This document shows, piece after piece, positions 37,701-46,351 of a DNA stretch of 64,000 bases. The translations under genes and the position numbers were made by a program. Under the pieces are notes generated by a model. The model had not been told where the DNA came from and made no database searches. It was given only the letters and a program-made list of their open reading frames with translations. Within the stretch, counting starts at the first letter, position 1, and every line of letters begins with the position of its first letter. Origin of the DNA: Bacteroidales bacterium (GTDB taxonomy: Bacteria > Bacteroidota > Bacteroidia > Bacteroidales > UBA932); the NCBI GenBank assembly GCA_017469425.1, contig JAFUGJ010000036.1, forward strand, positions 186,001 to 250,000. Reading direction: 5' to 3'.

Positions 37701-38266
37701 ATGTAAACATCCTCGTGCTCGACACCGAAGTTTACTCCAACACCGGCGGACAGTCGTCGAAGGCCACCCCTGCAGGAGCCATCGCCAAGTTTGCCGCTTC
37801 CGGCAAGAAAATCCGCAAGAAGGACCTCGGCATGATGGCCATCAGCTACGGCTATGTATATGTGGCACAGGTTGCCATGGGTGCAAGCCCCGTGCAGTAT
37901 ATGAACGCCATCAAGGAGGCCGAAGCCTACGACGGACCTTCGCTCATCATTGCATACGCTCCCTGTATCAACCACGGACTGAAGGCCGGAATGGGCCTGA
38001 GCCAGAAGGAGGAAAAACTTGCAGTGGAATGCGGATACTGGCATCTGTACCGCTACAATCCCACTCTAGAAGGCACCGGGAAGAATCCTTTCTCCCTGGA
38101 TTCCAAGGAGCCCGACTGGAGCAAGTTCCAGGACTTCCTCAAGAGCGAGGTGCGTTTCGCATCACTCTACAAGCTCTTCCCCGACAGGGCCGAGGAACTT
38201 CTGCAGAAGACCGAGGAATTTGCAAAAGTCCGCCTCGAAACCTACAAGAGGCTGTCCGGCAAGTAA
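34736..38266 (+). CDS. nifJ: Pyruvate:ferredoxin (flavodoxin) oxidoreductase
   Basis: A 1176-residue single-chain PFOR that converts pyruvate and CoA to acetyl-CoA and CO2 while reducing ferredoxin. Domains in order are: the pyrimidine-binding domain (about 1-250), a transketolase C-like domain (260-400), the gamma-like domain (415-620), two 4Fe-4S motifs CIQCNNCAFVCP (about 693) and CTGCGNCVDVCP (about 749), the proximal-cluster Cys in SGACAGCGE (about 815), and the TPP-binding segment GGDGASYDIGYGG to NTGGQSS (about 967-1005). All cluster cysteines expected are visible. A hairpin with a T-run follows the gene. Confidence 0.97.
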   Translation: MAKEKKFITCDGNTAVAGIAYLFSEHAAIYPITPSSPMAENIDEWAAHGKKNLWGETVKVTELQSEGGASGTVHGSLQAGALTTTYTASQGLLLMIPNMYKIAGEMLPTVFHVSARALASHALSIFGDHQDVMACRQTGFALLASGSVQEAQDLAAVAHLSTIKSSIPFLHFFDGFRTSHEIQKIEAIDEDDLRKMVSTKALQQFRQRALNPESPVTRGTAQNGDVYFQAVESRNKVYDEVPDVVARYMGEIGEATGRIYRPFDYYGDAKAENIIIAMGSVTETIRETIDYLNAQGRKYGLVSVHLYRPFSTKYLLKAIPASVRKIAVLDRTKEPGSLGEPLYLDIKAAYQGVQDAPLIVGGRYGLSSKDTTPAQIIAVYDNLELKAPKNDFTIGIVDDVTFKSLPTKGEVSIVKPGTTECKFFGLGSDGTVGANKNTIKIIGSHTDLYSQAYFDYDSKKSGGYTCSHLRFGSEPIRAPYLVSTPDFVACHVPSYLEKYDVLKGIKEGGSLLLNSLWDEKETLERIPDNVKSIIGKKHIRLYIINATKIAAEIGLGGRTNTILQSAFFRITGIIPAEDAVKYMKDAALKSYGKKGENVVNMNYAAIDRGGEYTEVQIPAEWANITAKFENPGKNRLAPSFVKEIADIVNAQEGDSLPVSAFLPYADGTMPAGTSAYEKRGVAVSVPEWNPATCIQCNNCAFVCPHAAIRPFLLNADEVAGAEAAGVKLADGKANLKDYKFTMSVSVADCTGCGNCVDVCPTKPEKSLKMVSYDDHAAEQEGFDYLNAKVGYKTPLDPKSNLKAAQFSQPLFEYSGACAGCGETPYIKNITQLYGDHMMIANATGCSSIYGASFPASPYCTNAQGHGPAWANSLFEDFCEFGLGMHLGSDRIRETVASLMEQGLQCECCSDEAKALFRQWLDNRNDYGNTREVADKLVPLLESCNCDTCKKLLDLKHFIASRSQWIFGGDGASYDIGYGGLDHVLASGENVNILVLDTEVYSNTGGQSSKATPAGAIAKFAASGKKIRKKDLGMMAISYGYVYVAQVAMGASPVQYMNAIKEAEAYDGPSLIIAYAPCINHGLKAGMGLSQKEEKLAVECGYWHLYRYNPTLEGTGKNPFSLDSKEPDWSKFQDFLKSEVRFASLYKLFPDRAEELLQKTEEFAKVRLETYKRLSGK

Positions 38267-38290
38267 CAGGGATTTTGCTTATCAAGAAAA

Positions 38291-38319
38291 CGAAGGCTCG
38301 CAAGGGCTTTCGTTTTTTT
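38291..38319 (+). terminator. Rho-independent terminator of nifJ
   Basis: A hairpin with arms CGAAGGC and GCTTTCG (one G-T pair) is followed by a run of seven T residues. Confidence 0.8.
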
Positions 38320-38331
38320 GTTGCTTTTTGC

Positions 38332-38339
38332 TATCTTTG
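38332..38339 (+). promoter_or_regulatory. -7 box of the GH2 gene
   Basis: TATCTTTG, 17 nt before the ATG at 38357 and 12 nt after the nifJ terminator T-run. Confidence 0.6.
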
Positions 38340-38356
38340 GAAAAAGCAGATACTAT

Positions 38357-41300
38357 ATGAAGCCTCATCGCCTTATCCTTCTTTCCGCCTGCCTGTCCGC
38401 AGTTTTCGGATGCAGCAGCGGGAATTACCGCAACATCGCCCTTCACCGCGCCGCATACCATTCAACGGCAGCCGATTACAATTACACGGCACAGCTCGTT
38501 ACCGACGGTATCGTCGAGCAGGGGCAGCCGGTGTACTACGAGGTTCTGGAAAACGGCAGGCCGGCGCCCAAATACAGGAAGGAATCTACTTTCCAGAGCA
38601 GAAGGGCCGTACATTACAAGATTTACGAGCCGCACTACGAACTCGCGGTCATTGAGCATGGGATACATAACAATGTGGATGGCATTCGCCTCAACATGGC
38701 CCTGCGCTACAAAGATTCGAGGGCTTCCGAAGTGCCGTCTGGAGAGATTCTTTCAACGCGCGATGGAGGGAAGACATGGGAAAGCGTGCACAGGTTCAGC
38801 CTGGACCTTGTTCCCGGGCGGGAAACCGCCATGCAGTTCAGCATAGCCCCTGACGATGCCAGGAACGGCTGGAAGCTCACCCTGGACGGGCAGGATGTAA
38901 GCGAATGGGTGGTACTGGAATGGGATTTCTATAATAAAGGTGAGCGCATCAACATGTCCGGCAACGAGCATTTCCGCAGCATCTGGCTTGCAGAAGACGC
39001 CGGTCCGCAGTGGCTCACGGTAGACCTGGGATGCGATTCCCGCCTGAAAGAAGCGGTTTTCCATTGGGTAGAACGCCCTGCTTCCGGAAGTATCCTGGTG
39101 TCTCGCGACGGAAGGAAATGGCGCAGGGCCGGCATGCTGAAAGACAGTGATACCATAAAACTCAAAGGCCGCGGACGCTATGTAAAACTGGAGATGGAGC
39201 CTTCGGTAAACGGCAAAGCCCTGGCGCTGAGCGAGTGGGAAATTTTCGGGCGCAATGATTTGCAGCTGCCAGAGAGCCGGTGGATGCTCGCCCGTGCAAG
39301 CGAAGCCGACAATCCGCAAGCCTGGATTCCTGCCAAAGTGCCGGGAACCGTGCTGTCGGCCTACATGGACTGCGGGGCCGTACCCGACATCAGCTATGGA
39401 AACGACCAGGAATATATTTCCGACTCTTACTTTAACTCCGATTTCATCTACAGGGGTAATCTGCCTTTTGACAGTTCCGGAGGGCGCAGGGTATTCCTTA
39501 ATTTCGGAGGCATCAACTGGAAGGCGGATGTGAGCCTCAACGGCACGCCTCTCGGCAGCATCGACGGGGCTTTCACAAGGGCAAGCTTCGATGTGAGCGA
39601 CATTGTGCGCAATGGCGGCAATGAGATAGAAGTCCTGATTCACCGCCCTGCACATCCGGGAGGAGCGAAGGGCAATACCATGAAGCGGATACCGCCGAAC
39701 GGAGGCATACTCGGGGCAGACAATCCCACTTTTCACGCCTCGATAGGCTGGGACTGGATTCCAACCGTGCGCGGACGCAACATCGGAATATGGAAAGATG
39801 TGAATTTCAGCACCGCGGGTGACATTTCGATTTCAGACCCGCTGGTGCAGACAAAATTAAACCTTCCTGATACCACGATGGCCCTGGTCAGCCTTGAAGC
39901 GGTGCTTACCAACCATAGTCCGGCTGCGTGGAAGGTGATATTCAAAGGAAGCTTGGGAGATTGCAGCTTTGCAAAGGAGCTTGAACTGCAAGGCGGCGAA
40001 GTGCGCAGGGTAACGGCTTCCCTGGATATGGACAATCCCCGCCTCTGGTGGCCGAACAATTATGGGGAACAGTATCTTTACGATGCCCGGCTTTGCGCCG
40101 AAACGGACGGTGCCGTGTCCGACTCCCTGACATTCAAGGCCGGTCTTCGCCAGATGTCATATTCACTTGAAGGAGGGCGGCTTACTGCCTGGGTGAACGG
40201 GCGCAGGATTTCCGGCATCGGAGGGAACTGGGGATTCAGCGAGCTTAATCTGCGATACACCGAACGCGACTACGACATCGCCGTAGCTTACCATAAGCAG
40301 ATGAATTTCAACATGATACGCAACTGGGTAGGACAAACGGCAGACGAGGAATTCTACGAAGCCTGTGACAGGCACGGCATCATGGTATGGCAGGATTTCT
40401 GGCTGGCGAATCCCACCGACGGCCCGGACCCCGACGACGAAGCACTGTTCATGGCCAACGCCGCCGACTATGTAAGCAAAATCAGGCGCCACCCTTCCGT
40501 GGTGCTGTATTGCGGGCGCAACGAGGGAATGCCTCCGGCAACGCTTGACAAGGCATTGGAGAAACTCACATCCGACCTGCATCCCGACATAATCTATATT
40601 CCGGATTCTGCCGACGGACCGGTAAGCGGACGCGGGCCCTACAACCGTCTTCCATCACCAGAATTCTTCAATCTCACAGGCCAGGACAGGATGCATTCCG
40701 AAAGGGGTACCACCGCCATCCCCAACTACGAGAGCCTGGTGCGCTTCATTCCCGAGGCGGACAGATGGCCCCAGAACGATATGTGGGGCGTGCATGACTG
40801 GGCCACGGAGAATGCGCAGAAAGTGGGATTATACAACGACGCCGTCGCTTCCCGTTTTGGAGAACCGGAATCTGCAGAAAAGTTCTGCGAACTCGCACAA
40901 TGGGTAAGTTACGATGCTTTCAGGGCCGTTTTCGAGGGCAGGAGCGCGGAGCGCCGGGGGCTCCTTCTTTGGATGAGCCACAACGCCTGGCCTTCGCTCA
41001 CCTGGTGTCCTTATGACTATTATTTCGACCCGCATGCCGGGTTCTTCGGCAGCAGGAAGGCTTGCGAGCCGCTGCATATCCAATACAACGCATTCACCGG
41101 GAAGATTGAGGTAGTAAATCGTTCTGACAGGGGACACAGCCAATTTGTCGCGAGTATTCAGCAAATGGATGAACATGGCGAACCGCTTCCCGCACGGGAA
41201 TTTACCATGGCAGGCCAGGAAGACAGCACCGTCAGCATTCCCGGATTTGAACTTTCGGACAAGACGCGTTTTCTGTATCTTACCCTGAAGGATGGTTCCG

Positions 41301-41707
41301 ATGTGTTATCGGAAAACTTTTATGTTCTCGGAGAGCCGGAAGACGATTTTGGTTTCCTCGCAGATTTTCCTAAAGCAGAAGTGGCCGAGCAGTGGACCTG
41401 GAAGGATGAAGGAGAATCCTACCTGGCTACGGTCACTCTCACCAACAACACCGGCATTCCGGCACTGATGCTTCGTCTTAACCTTCTCAATGACAAGCCG
41501 GTGAATTCTGGTCCTGCACCAGCAGGTCTTTCGAATTCTTCGTTCGGCCACACTGCCGACGATTACCGCATCCTTCCGGTTTTCTGGTCCGAAAATTACT
41601 TTTGCCTGATGGGAGGACAGCAGAAAACGGTTACGGCACGGGTGTACAAGAAGCATTTCGATACGGGTCTGACTCCGGAACTCGAGTTGAAAGGATTCAA
41701 TCTTTAA
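38357..41707 (+). CDS. GH2-family exo-glycosidase lipoprotein with N-terminal discoidin-like domains (beta-mannosidase/glucosaminidase-like)
   Basis: A 1116-residue lipoprotein (signal ending SAVFGCSSG). Residues about 25-310 look like two F5/8 type C-type sandwiches; the second includes WLTVDLGCDSRLKEAVFHWV. A GH2 sugar-binding domain follows (FLNFGGINWKADVSLNGTPLG), then Ig-like domains, a TIM barrel with the acid/base Glu in YCGRNEGMP (about 721) and a candidate nucleophile Glu in SERGTTAIPNYESL (about 781 or the later Glu). A C-terminal sandwich completes it. This fits GH2 beta-mannosidases and exo-beta-glucosaminidases; the specificity is not resolved. I chose the ATG at 38357 because the upstream one (38318) precedes the -7 box. 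Confidence 0.88.
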   Translation: MKPHRLILLSACLSAVFGCSSGNYRNIALHRAAYHSTAADYNYTAQLVTDGIVEQGQPVYYEVLENGRPAPKYRKESTFQSRRAVHYKIYEPHYELAVIEHGIHNNVDGIRLNMALRYKDSRASEVPSGEILSTRDGGKTWESVHRFSLDLVPGRETAMQFSIAPDDARNGWKLTLDGQDVSEWVVLEWDFYNKGERINMSGNEHFRSIWLAEDAGPQWLTVDLGCDSRLKEAVFHWVERPASGSILVSRDGRKWRRAGMLKDSDTIKLKGRGRYVKLEMEPSVNGKALALSEWEIFGRNDLQLPESRWMLARASEADNPQAWIPAKVPGTVLSAYMDCGAVPDISYGNDQEYISDSYFNSDFIYRGNLPFDSSGGRRVFLNFGGINWKADVSLNGTPLGSIDGAFTRASFDVSDIVRNGGNEIEVLIHRPAHPGGAKGNTMKRIPPNGGILGADNPTFHASIGWDWIPTVRGRNIGIWKDVNFSTAGDISISDPLVQTKLNLPDTTMALVSLEAVLTNHSPAAWKVIFKGSLGDCSFAKELELQGGEVRRVTASLDMDNPRLWWPNNYGEQYLYDARLCAETDGAVSDSLTFKAGLRQMSYSLEGGRLTAWVNGRRISGIGGNWGFSELNLRYTERDYDIAVAYHKQMNFNMIRNWVGQTADEEFYEACDRHGIMVWQDFWLANPTDGPDPDDEALFMANAADYVSKIRRHPSVVLYCGRNEGMPPATLDKALEKLTSDLHPDIIYIPDSADGPVSGRGPYNRLPSPEFFNLTGQDRMHSERGTTAIPNYESLVRFIPEADRWPQNDMWGVHDWATENAQKVGLYNDAVASRFGEPESAEKFCELAQWVSYDAFRAVFEGRSAERRGLLLWMSHNAWPSLTWCPYDYYFDPHAGFFGSRKACEPLHIQYNAFTGKIEVVNRSDRGHSQFVASIQQMDEHGEPLPAREFTMAGQEDSTVSIPGFELSDKTRFLYLTLKDGSDVLSENFYVLGEPEDDFGFLADFPKAEVAEQWTWKDEGESYLATVTLTNNTGIPALMLRLNLLNDKPVNSGPAPAGLSNSSFGHTADDYRILPVFWSENYFCLMGGQQKTVTARVYKKHFDTGLTPELELKGFNL

Positions 41708-41722
41708 AGCTTGTATTTTTAG

Positions 41723-41730
41723 TATCTTTG
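41723..41730 (+). promoter_or_regulatory. -7 box of mtnN, leaderless spacing
   Basis: TATCTTTG with only 4 nt (CACC) before the ATG at 41735. Confidence 0.7.
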
Positions 41731-41734
41731 CACC

Positions 41735-42373
41735 ATGAAAATAGGAATCATGACAGCGATGGACCAGGAGTACGACATGGCTTGCAAGGTCCTCAAGAAT
41801 CACGAAAAACACGAAATCATTCCCGTGCATTGCGGCTGGGGAAAGGTCAATTCGGCGGTCAATGCCAGCAAGCTGATTGCGGAGCATCATCCCGACTGCA
41901 TCATTTCCACAGGATGCGCCGGAGGCATTTCACCCCAGGTTCACATGCTTGATGTAGTTGTGGCTGAGCAGGTTGCCTATCATGACTGCTGGTACGGAGA
42001 GCCCAATGAGTTCGGGCAGGTGCAGGGATTTCCGGCACGCTTTCATGCTTCGGAGCTTCTGCTCAAGGCGGCCCGCAGCCTGAACGACGAGAGGATGAAA
42101 TTCGGCCTCATGGCAAGCGGCGACTGGTTCTGCTCGGGGCCCGAAGATACCGCCCGCATCCTCGGGCACTTCCCCGACGCGCTCGCATGCGACATGGAAT
42201 CGGCTGCCATTTCGCAGGTTTGCCACATGTACGGAGTACCTTTCCTCAGCATGAGGGTCATCAGCGACACTGCCGACGAAGAGAACCGCCTTGGTCAGTT
42301 CTTCGATTTCTGGAGTTCCGCCAGCGCCGAATCCTTCGAAATCCTCAGCGCCTTCATTGGCGCCCTGGACTGA
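41735..42373 (+). CDS. mtnN: 5'-methylthioadenosine/S-adenosylhomocysteine nucleosidase
   Basis: A 212-residue purine-nucleosidase-fold enzyme that hydrolyses MTA and SAH to adenine and a thio-ribose in methyl-cycle recycling. It starts KIGIMTAMDQEYDMACKVL, contains ISTGCAGGISPQ (ribose/phosphate-site loop) and ends with the signature DMESAAISQVCHMYGVPFLSMRVISD, whose Met-Glu and late Asp are catalytic. It is slightly shorter than the E. coli enzyme. It converges with dsbD and is probably translated from a leaderless mRNA. Confidence 0.93.
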   Translation: MKIGIMTAMDQEYDMACKVLKNHEKHEIIPVHCGWGKVNSAVNASKLIAEHHPDCIISTGCAGGISPQVHMLDVVVAEQVAYHDCWYGEPNEFGQVQGFPARFHASELLLKAARSLNDERMKFGLMASGDWFCSGPEDTARILGHFPDALACDMESAAISQVCHMYGVPFLSMRVISDTADEENRLGQFFDFWSSASAESFEILSAFIGALD

Positions 42374-42410
42374 ACCGGCGGGCAGATAAGTCCACCGGTC
42401 GGGCAGGCGA

Positions 42411-44303
42411 TTATTTTCCGGTGTCGAGGAAGGCGGTGAAGCCGGGGATGGAAAGGTTGTAGCCGCGGGGACCGGCAAGGATGTTCCCGGCGGAATCCAG
42501 AACGAAATAATTGGGCTGCGCATTCACGCCGAAACGGGTCCGGGCAATGTAGCTGTTCACGCGTCCCACATCTTTCAGGACCTTGCTATCCGGAGTTGAA
42601 AGCCATTTGTTTTCAGGCAGTTTGGCTTTGTCGTCAGTATAAAGCGCGACTATTTCAAAATCGCCTGTAAGCCTTTCAAGCACTTGAGGGTCGGACCACA
42701 CGCGGGCTTCCATCTCACGGCAGTTCACGCATCCGTGGCCGGTAATATCGACAAATACCCGCTTTCCGCTCTGCCGAGCCGCAGCCAGGGCTTCCTCGAT
42801 ATTGTCGTAGCCATAAAGCCCATGGGGCAGTTTCAACGGTGCGGAAGACAGTGCTTCCTTCTCTCCTGAAGCTGTTTCCCGGTACTGGACTGACGGCGTG
42901 GAGGAAATCACAAAATCCTGTGTCTCTATCGGAGGAAGATAGCCGGAGAGGGCCTTGAGAGGGGCCCCGAACATTCCGGGAACCATATACACCACAAAAC
43001 TGAAAACGGCAATCGCAAGCCCGAGGCGCAGGATGCCTATGTGCTCCACCTTGTCGTCGTACTTGAACCGAAGCTTTCCGAGCAGATAAAAACCAAGCAG
43101 AGTAAAGCAAACTATCCATATTGCAAGATACACTTCCCTGTCGAGCAGCCCCCAGTGATAGGTCTGGTCGGCTACACTGAGGAACTTGAAACCGAGCGCG
43201 ACCTCGATGAAGCCGAGAACGACCTTGACGCTGTTGAGCCAGCCTCCGCTCTTGGGAAGATTCTTAAGCAGCGAAGGGAACAGCGCAAGCAGCGTGAAAG
43301 GCAGGGCGAACGCCACGCTGAAGGCCAGCATGGTGACCATGGGAGTCCAAAATTCGCCGGAAGTGGATTTGATGAGCACAGTGCCTACTATAGGGCCGGT
43401 GCAGGAGAAAGAAACCAGCACCAGGGTAAGCGCCATAAAGAATACGCCTGCAAGACCCGCCTTGTCGGAGTTCTTGTCGGACGAGTTCACCAGTTTTGAA
43501 GGCAGCACAATCTCGAAAGCCCCGAAGAACGAAGCGGCAAAGGCCATGAATACCAGGAAGAAGATGATGTTCGGCAGCCAGTGGGTAGAAAGCCAGTTGA
43601 ATATGTCGGCAGTCACTACCGAACCCCCGAGAAGCCAGGTAAGCCCGATGATTATGCTGATTGGCACGGTGTAGAGCAGCACGATGAAAAGGCCGTACAT
43701 GAGAGCCTTGAACTTGCCTGCAGCCTTGTTCTCTCCACCCTTTACAAAGAACGAAATTGTCATGGGGACCATGGGGAACACACAGGGTGTGAGCAGCATG
43801 GCAAAGCCCCAGAGTATGGCCTCCAGAATCAGCCCCCAGACGCCCCTGCCTCTGGACTGGATAGGGCCCTCAACTGAGTCCGGAAGGAGTCTATCCCCCT
43901 TCGGGAGTTCGCCCTCCGGGCTCACCCCACCATCGGCTGAAGCCGACGGTTCCCCCGCTATCGAACCGCGGGTGTTACGCCCCTCAGGGGAATTAGCTCC
44001 TTCCGGACTTAATGCCGAAGGAGCGGTATCTGATACCACCACCGCACCCGGATGCAACTCGTAGTCCATCTCTTCCGGGCTGTGGCACTCGGTTCCAACG
44101 CAGGAAATCCACTCCAGAGTGCCATGAATCTCATCGAGCGGCACAAGCGGTGTTCCGGTGAAGACGATGCGGGCCTTGCCGTCCGGCCCCTGAACCACCT
44201 CGGTTTCCCACTGTACGGTGGTATCGGGCAAGCTCTGGCTAAACACCGGCAGCCCCGAAAAGAGGGCTGCCATAAAAAGCATGATATGTATTGCTTTTTT
44301 CAT
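42411..44303 (-). CDS. dsbD: Thiol:disulfide interchange protein, DsbD family, with an unusual linker
   Basis: A 630-residue membrane protein that passes reducing power from the cytoplasm to the periplasm. It has a signal peptide, a short N-terminal domain (about 25-90), a DsbD transmembrane domain with about eight helices (about 155-440, with LLTPCVFPMVPMTISFFVKGG and SFSCTGPIVGT supplying the paired cysteines), and a C-terminal thioredoxin-like domain with CVNC (about 526-529). Residues about 96-150 (rich in S, P, E and G) match no domain and are encoded by hairpin-rich DNA at about 43850-44035. The N-terminal domain is shorter than usual. It begins 5 bp after the rny stop. Confidence 0.9.
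   Translation of the reverse strand: MKKAIHIMLFMAALFSGLPVFSQSLPDTTVQWETEVVQGPDGKARIVFTGTPLVPLDEIHGTLEWISCVGTECHSPEEMDYELHPGAVVVSDTAPSALSPEGANSPEGRNTRGSIAGEPSASADGGVSPEGELPKGDRLLPDSVEGPIQSRGRGVWGLILEAILWGFAMLLTPCVFPMVPMTISFFVKGGENKAAGKFKALMYGLFIVLLYTVPISIIIGLTWLLGGSVVTADIFNWLSTHWLPNIIFFLVFMAFAASFFGAFEIVLPSKLVNSSDKNSDKAGLAGVFFMALTLVLVSFSCTGPIVGTVLIKSTSGEFWTPMVTMLAFSVAFALPFTLLALFPSLLKNLPKSGGWLNSVKVVLGFIEVALGFKFLSVADQTYHWGLLDREVYLAIWIVCFTLLGFYLLGKLRFKYDDKVEHIGILRLGLAIAVFSFVVYMVPGMFGAPLKALSGYLPPIETQDFVISSTPSVQYRETASGEKEALSSAPLKLPHGLYGYDNIEEALAAARQSGKRVFVDITGHGCVNCREMEARVWSDPQVLERLTGDFEIVALYTDDKAKLPENKWLSTPDSKVLKDVGRVNSYIARTRFGVNAQPNYFVLDSAGNILAGPRGYNLSIPGFTAFLDTGK
43877..44009. repeat. Palindromic element inserted in frame within dsbD
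   Basis: Perfect 13-bp inverted repeats AGTCCGGAAGGAG (43877-43889) and CTCCTTCCGGACT (43997-44009) bound a segment with further hairpins: TCGGC-TGAA-GCCGA near 43932 and CCCC-TCA-GGGG near 43981. It encodes a low-complexity linker between two DsbD domains. No direct target duplication is visible and no other copy was seen in the window. Confidence 0.55.
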
Positions 44304-44308
44304 AAGGA

Positions 44309-45847
44309 TTATTTTGCGTATGCGACTGAACGGGTTTCCCGGATAACGGTGATTTTCACCTGACCGGGATAGGTCATCTCGTCCTGGATACGCTGTGCAA
44401 TATCTGCGGACAGACGACCGGCATCATCGTCGCTCACCTGCTCGGCACCCACGATGACGCGGAGCTCGCGGCCTGCCTGGATTGCATACGACTTGGTGAC
44501 ACCGGGATAAGAAGCAGCCAGGTCCTCCATCCCCTTGAGCCTCTTGATGTACGACTCGATTACCTCGCGGCGGGCACCCGGACGCGCTCCGGAAATGGCG
44601 TCGGCCACAAGGACGATAGGCGAAATGGTAGAAGTCATCTCCATTTCTTCGTGGTGGGAGCCGATGGCATTCACAATTTCGGGGCGCTCTTTATACTGCT
44701 CTGCCAGCTTGGCACCAAGGAGTGCGTGAGGCAGGTCCGGATCCTCGTCGGACACCTTGCCGATGTCGTGGAGCAGCCCGGCCCTCTTCGCAATCTTGGG
44801 ATTGAGCCCGAGTTCGGAAGCCATGATGGCGGCGATGTTGGCGACTTCGCGAGAGTGCTGAAGCAGATTCTGCCCATAGGAAGAACGGTATTTCATGCGC
44901 CCGATAAGCTTTACGAGCTCTATGTTAAGCCCATGGATGCCAAGGTCGATGCAGGTACGCTTACCCGTTTCAAGAATCTCATCCTCGAGCTGGCGGCTGA
45001 CTTTCGCCACAACTTCCTCGATACGCGCGGGATGGATGCGTCCGTCAATCACAAGCTGGTGCAGCGCGAGCCTGGCGACTTCCCTGCGGACGGGGTCGAA
45101 TGCGGAGAGCATGATTGCATCGGGTGTATCGTCAACCACGATTTCAACTCCGGTAGCAGCTTCAAGCGCACGGATGTTTCGCCCTTCGCGACCGATGATG
45201 CGTCCCTTGATTTCGTCGTTCTCGATAGGGAAAGTGGTAACCGCATTTTCAATGGCGGTTTCGGTTGCGGTACGCTGGATAGTATTGATAACGATGCGCT
45301 TGGCCTCCTTGGCGGCATTCAGCCTGGCATCGTCCATAGTATCATTGATATATGCCTGGGCCTCGGTACGGGCTTCAGCTTTCAAATTTTCCACGAGCAT
45401 GTTCTTGGCCTCGGCTGCAGTCATGCCCGCAATGGTTTCGAGCTGCTTGTTCGTCTGCGCAAGGAGCTTGTCGCACTCTTCCTGCTTGCGCTCCAGCTTT
45501 TCCATCTGCGAACGCACCTGTCCCTTGGCGCTGTCAAGTTCGTGCTGCTTGCGGCCAAGTTCCCCGGAGAGCTGTCCGAGCTGCGATTCTTTCTGGCGGA
45601 GGGCATTCTCCTTGTCGGCAAGCTGCTTGTTCTTAGAGTTCACATAGTCCTCATGCTCGCTTTTAAGCTGTATGAACTTTTCCTTTGCCTGAAGGATTTT
45701 CTGCTGCTTGATGTTTTCCGCCTCAAGTTCGGCTTTTTCAATTATTGCATCGCGGCGGCCCTTCAGAGAAGCCTTGCGGATTATTATATATGCGGCCAGT
45801 GCCACTATGGCACCTGCAATGGCCGAAAGAATGTAGTAGAGTAACAT
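44309..45847 (-). CDS. rny: Ribonuclease Y
   Basis: A 512-residue membrane-anchored endoribonuclease that starts mRNA decay. It has an N-terminal transmembrane helix ([20 protein letters not shown]), a long coiled coil (about 25-195), a KH domain with [15 protein letters not shown], and an HD domain with [15 protein letters not shown] (about 329) and [11 protein letters not shown] (about 358). Length is standard. It precedes dsbD by 5 bp, so the two are probably co-transcribed. Upstream on the same strand lies the 6S RNA with its terminator. Confidence 0.97.
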   Translation of the reverse strand: MLLYYILSAIAGAIVALAAYIIIRKASLKGRRDAIIEKAELEAENIKQQKILQAKEKFIQLKSEHEDYVNSKNKQLADKENALRQKESQLGQLSGELGRKQHELDSAKGQVRSQMEKLERKQEECDKLLAQTNKQLETIAGMTAAEAKNMLVENLKAEARTEAQAYINDTMDDARLNAAKEAKRIVINTIQRTATETAIENAVTTFPIENDEIKGRIIGREGRNIRALEAATGVEIVVDDTPDAIMLSAFDPVRREVARLALHQLVIDGRIHPARIEEVVAKVSRQLEDEILETGKRTCIDLGIHGLNIELVKLIGRMKYRSSYGQNLLQHSREVANIAAIMASELGLNPKIAKRAGLLHDIGKVSDEDPDLPHALLGAKLAEQYKERPEIVNAIGSHHEEMEMTSTISPIVLVADAISGARPGARREVIESYIKRLKGMEDLAASYPGVTKSYAIQAGRELRVIVGAEQVSDDDAGRLSADIAQRIQDEMTYPGQVKITVIRETRSVAYAK

Positions 45848-45881
45848 CTGTATATATATTTTATCTAACTGTCAACAATAA

Positions 45882-45913
45882 AACGGCATCTACACCATAG
45901 TGCAGATGCCGTT
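45882..45913 (-). terminator. Terminator after the 6S RNA
   Basis: On the minus strand a 14-bp stem with one mismatch-type wobble (arms AACGGCATCTGCAC and GTGTAGATGCCGTT, loop TATG) is followed by TTTATT. Confidence 0.85.
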
Positions 45914-45920
45914 AAAACGC

Positions 45921-46061
45921 CGTTAGTCCTATGCAGAAAATGCTTTCTGTATGATTTGGGCTCCGTGCCGCCTCTGGCTTCCTGTCGGGCAGGCATGCCA
46001 TCATCGGCTCGAGTTCACCCGGTTCCGTTGAACTTGTTTGTTTCGCAAGGACGGACTAACG
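45921..46061 (-). ncRNA. ssrS: 6S RNA (probable)
   Basis: About 141 nt. The ends form a perfect 9-bp stem, CGTTAGTCC with GGACTAACG, enclosing internal hairpins and an open middle consistent with the 6S rod and bubble. A strong terminator follows. Its place between zapA and rny matches the zapA-ssrS neighbourhood known in other bacteria, and from memory the Bacteroides arrangement. The first bases overlap the zapA stop. 6S RNA binds RNA polymerase by mimicking an open promoter. I could not check a covariance model. Confidence 0.7.
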
Positions 46062-46349
46062 GTTGCTTTCTATACCATTCAGATAGTCTTTCAGTTCAGC
46101 TTCCAGCTTGGCCTGCTCAGCCGAGGCCATGTTAAGTTTGTTCTGCGCCTGTAGGCGGTACACGGCCTGCGTAAGCGACACAAAAAGAAGCTTGTCGGTA
46201 AAGGTCTTGTCGGGATACTTCTGGTCGAACCTCTCCATCATCTTCGTAATCTCCTCCGAAGCGACGCGCATGGCGCTTTCCATCTCCGGGGAAGATGCCT
46301 TCACGCGGAAATCCGCTCCGGCAATCTTGAGAGTAATGTTCTGGTCCAT
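46056..46349 (-). CDS. zapA: Cell division protein ZapA
   Basis: A 97-residue protein that bundles FtsZ filaments. It starts MDQNITLKIAGADFRVKASS, the usual ZapA globular N-terminus, followed by EEITKMMERFDQKYPDKTFTDKLLFVSLTQAVYRLQ and a C-terminal coiled coil. The ATG at 46349 follows the partner coiled-coil gene by 2 bp; an upstream ATG (46376) would lie within that gene. Its stop lies inside the 6S RNA closing stem. Confidence 0.9.
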   Translation of the reverse strand: MDQNITLKIAGADFRVKASSPEMESAMRVASEEITKMMERFDQKYPDKTFTDKLLFVSLTQAVYRLQAQNKLNMASAEQAKLEAELKDYLNGIESNR

Positions 46350-46351
46350 AA

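Noticed and set aside
34688..38044. A 1118-codon open frame antisense to nifJ
   Set aside because: It mirrors the G/C-rich third positions of nifJ, has low-complexity hydrophobic/Gly-Val composition and no recognisable domain; nifJ itself is certain.
42373..42411. Near-direct repeat CCGGCGGGCAG/CCGGTCGGGCAG between mtnN and dsbD
   Set aside because: Short and imperfect; no hairpin with a T-run, so it is not called a terminator or repeat element.
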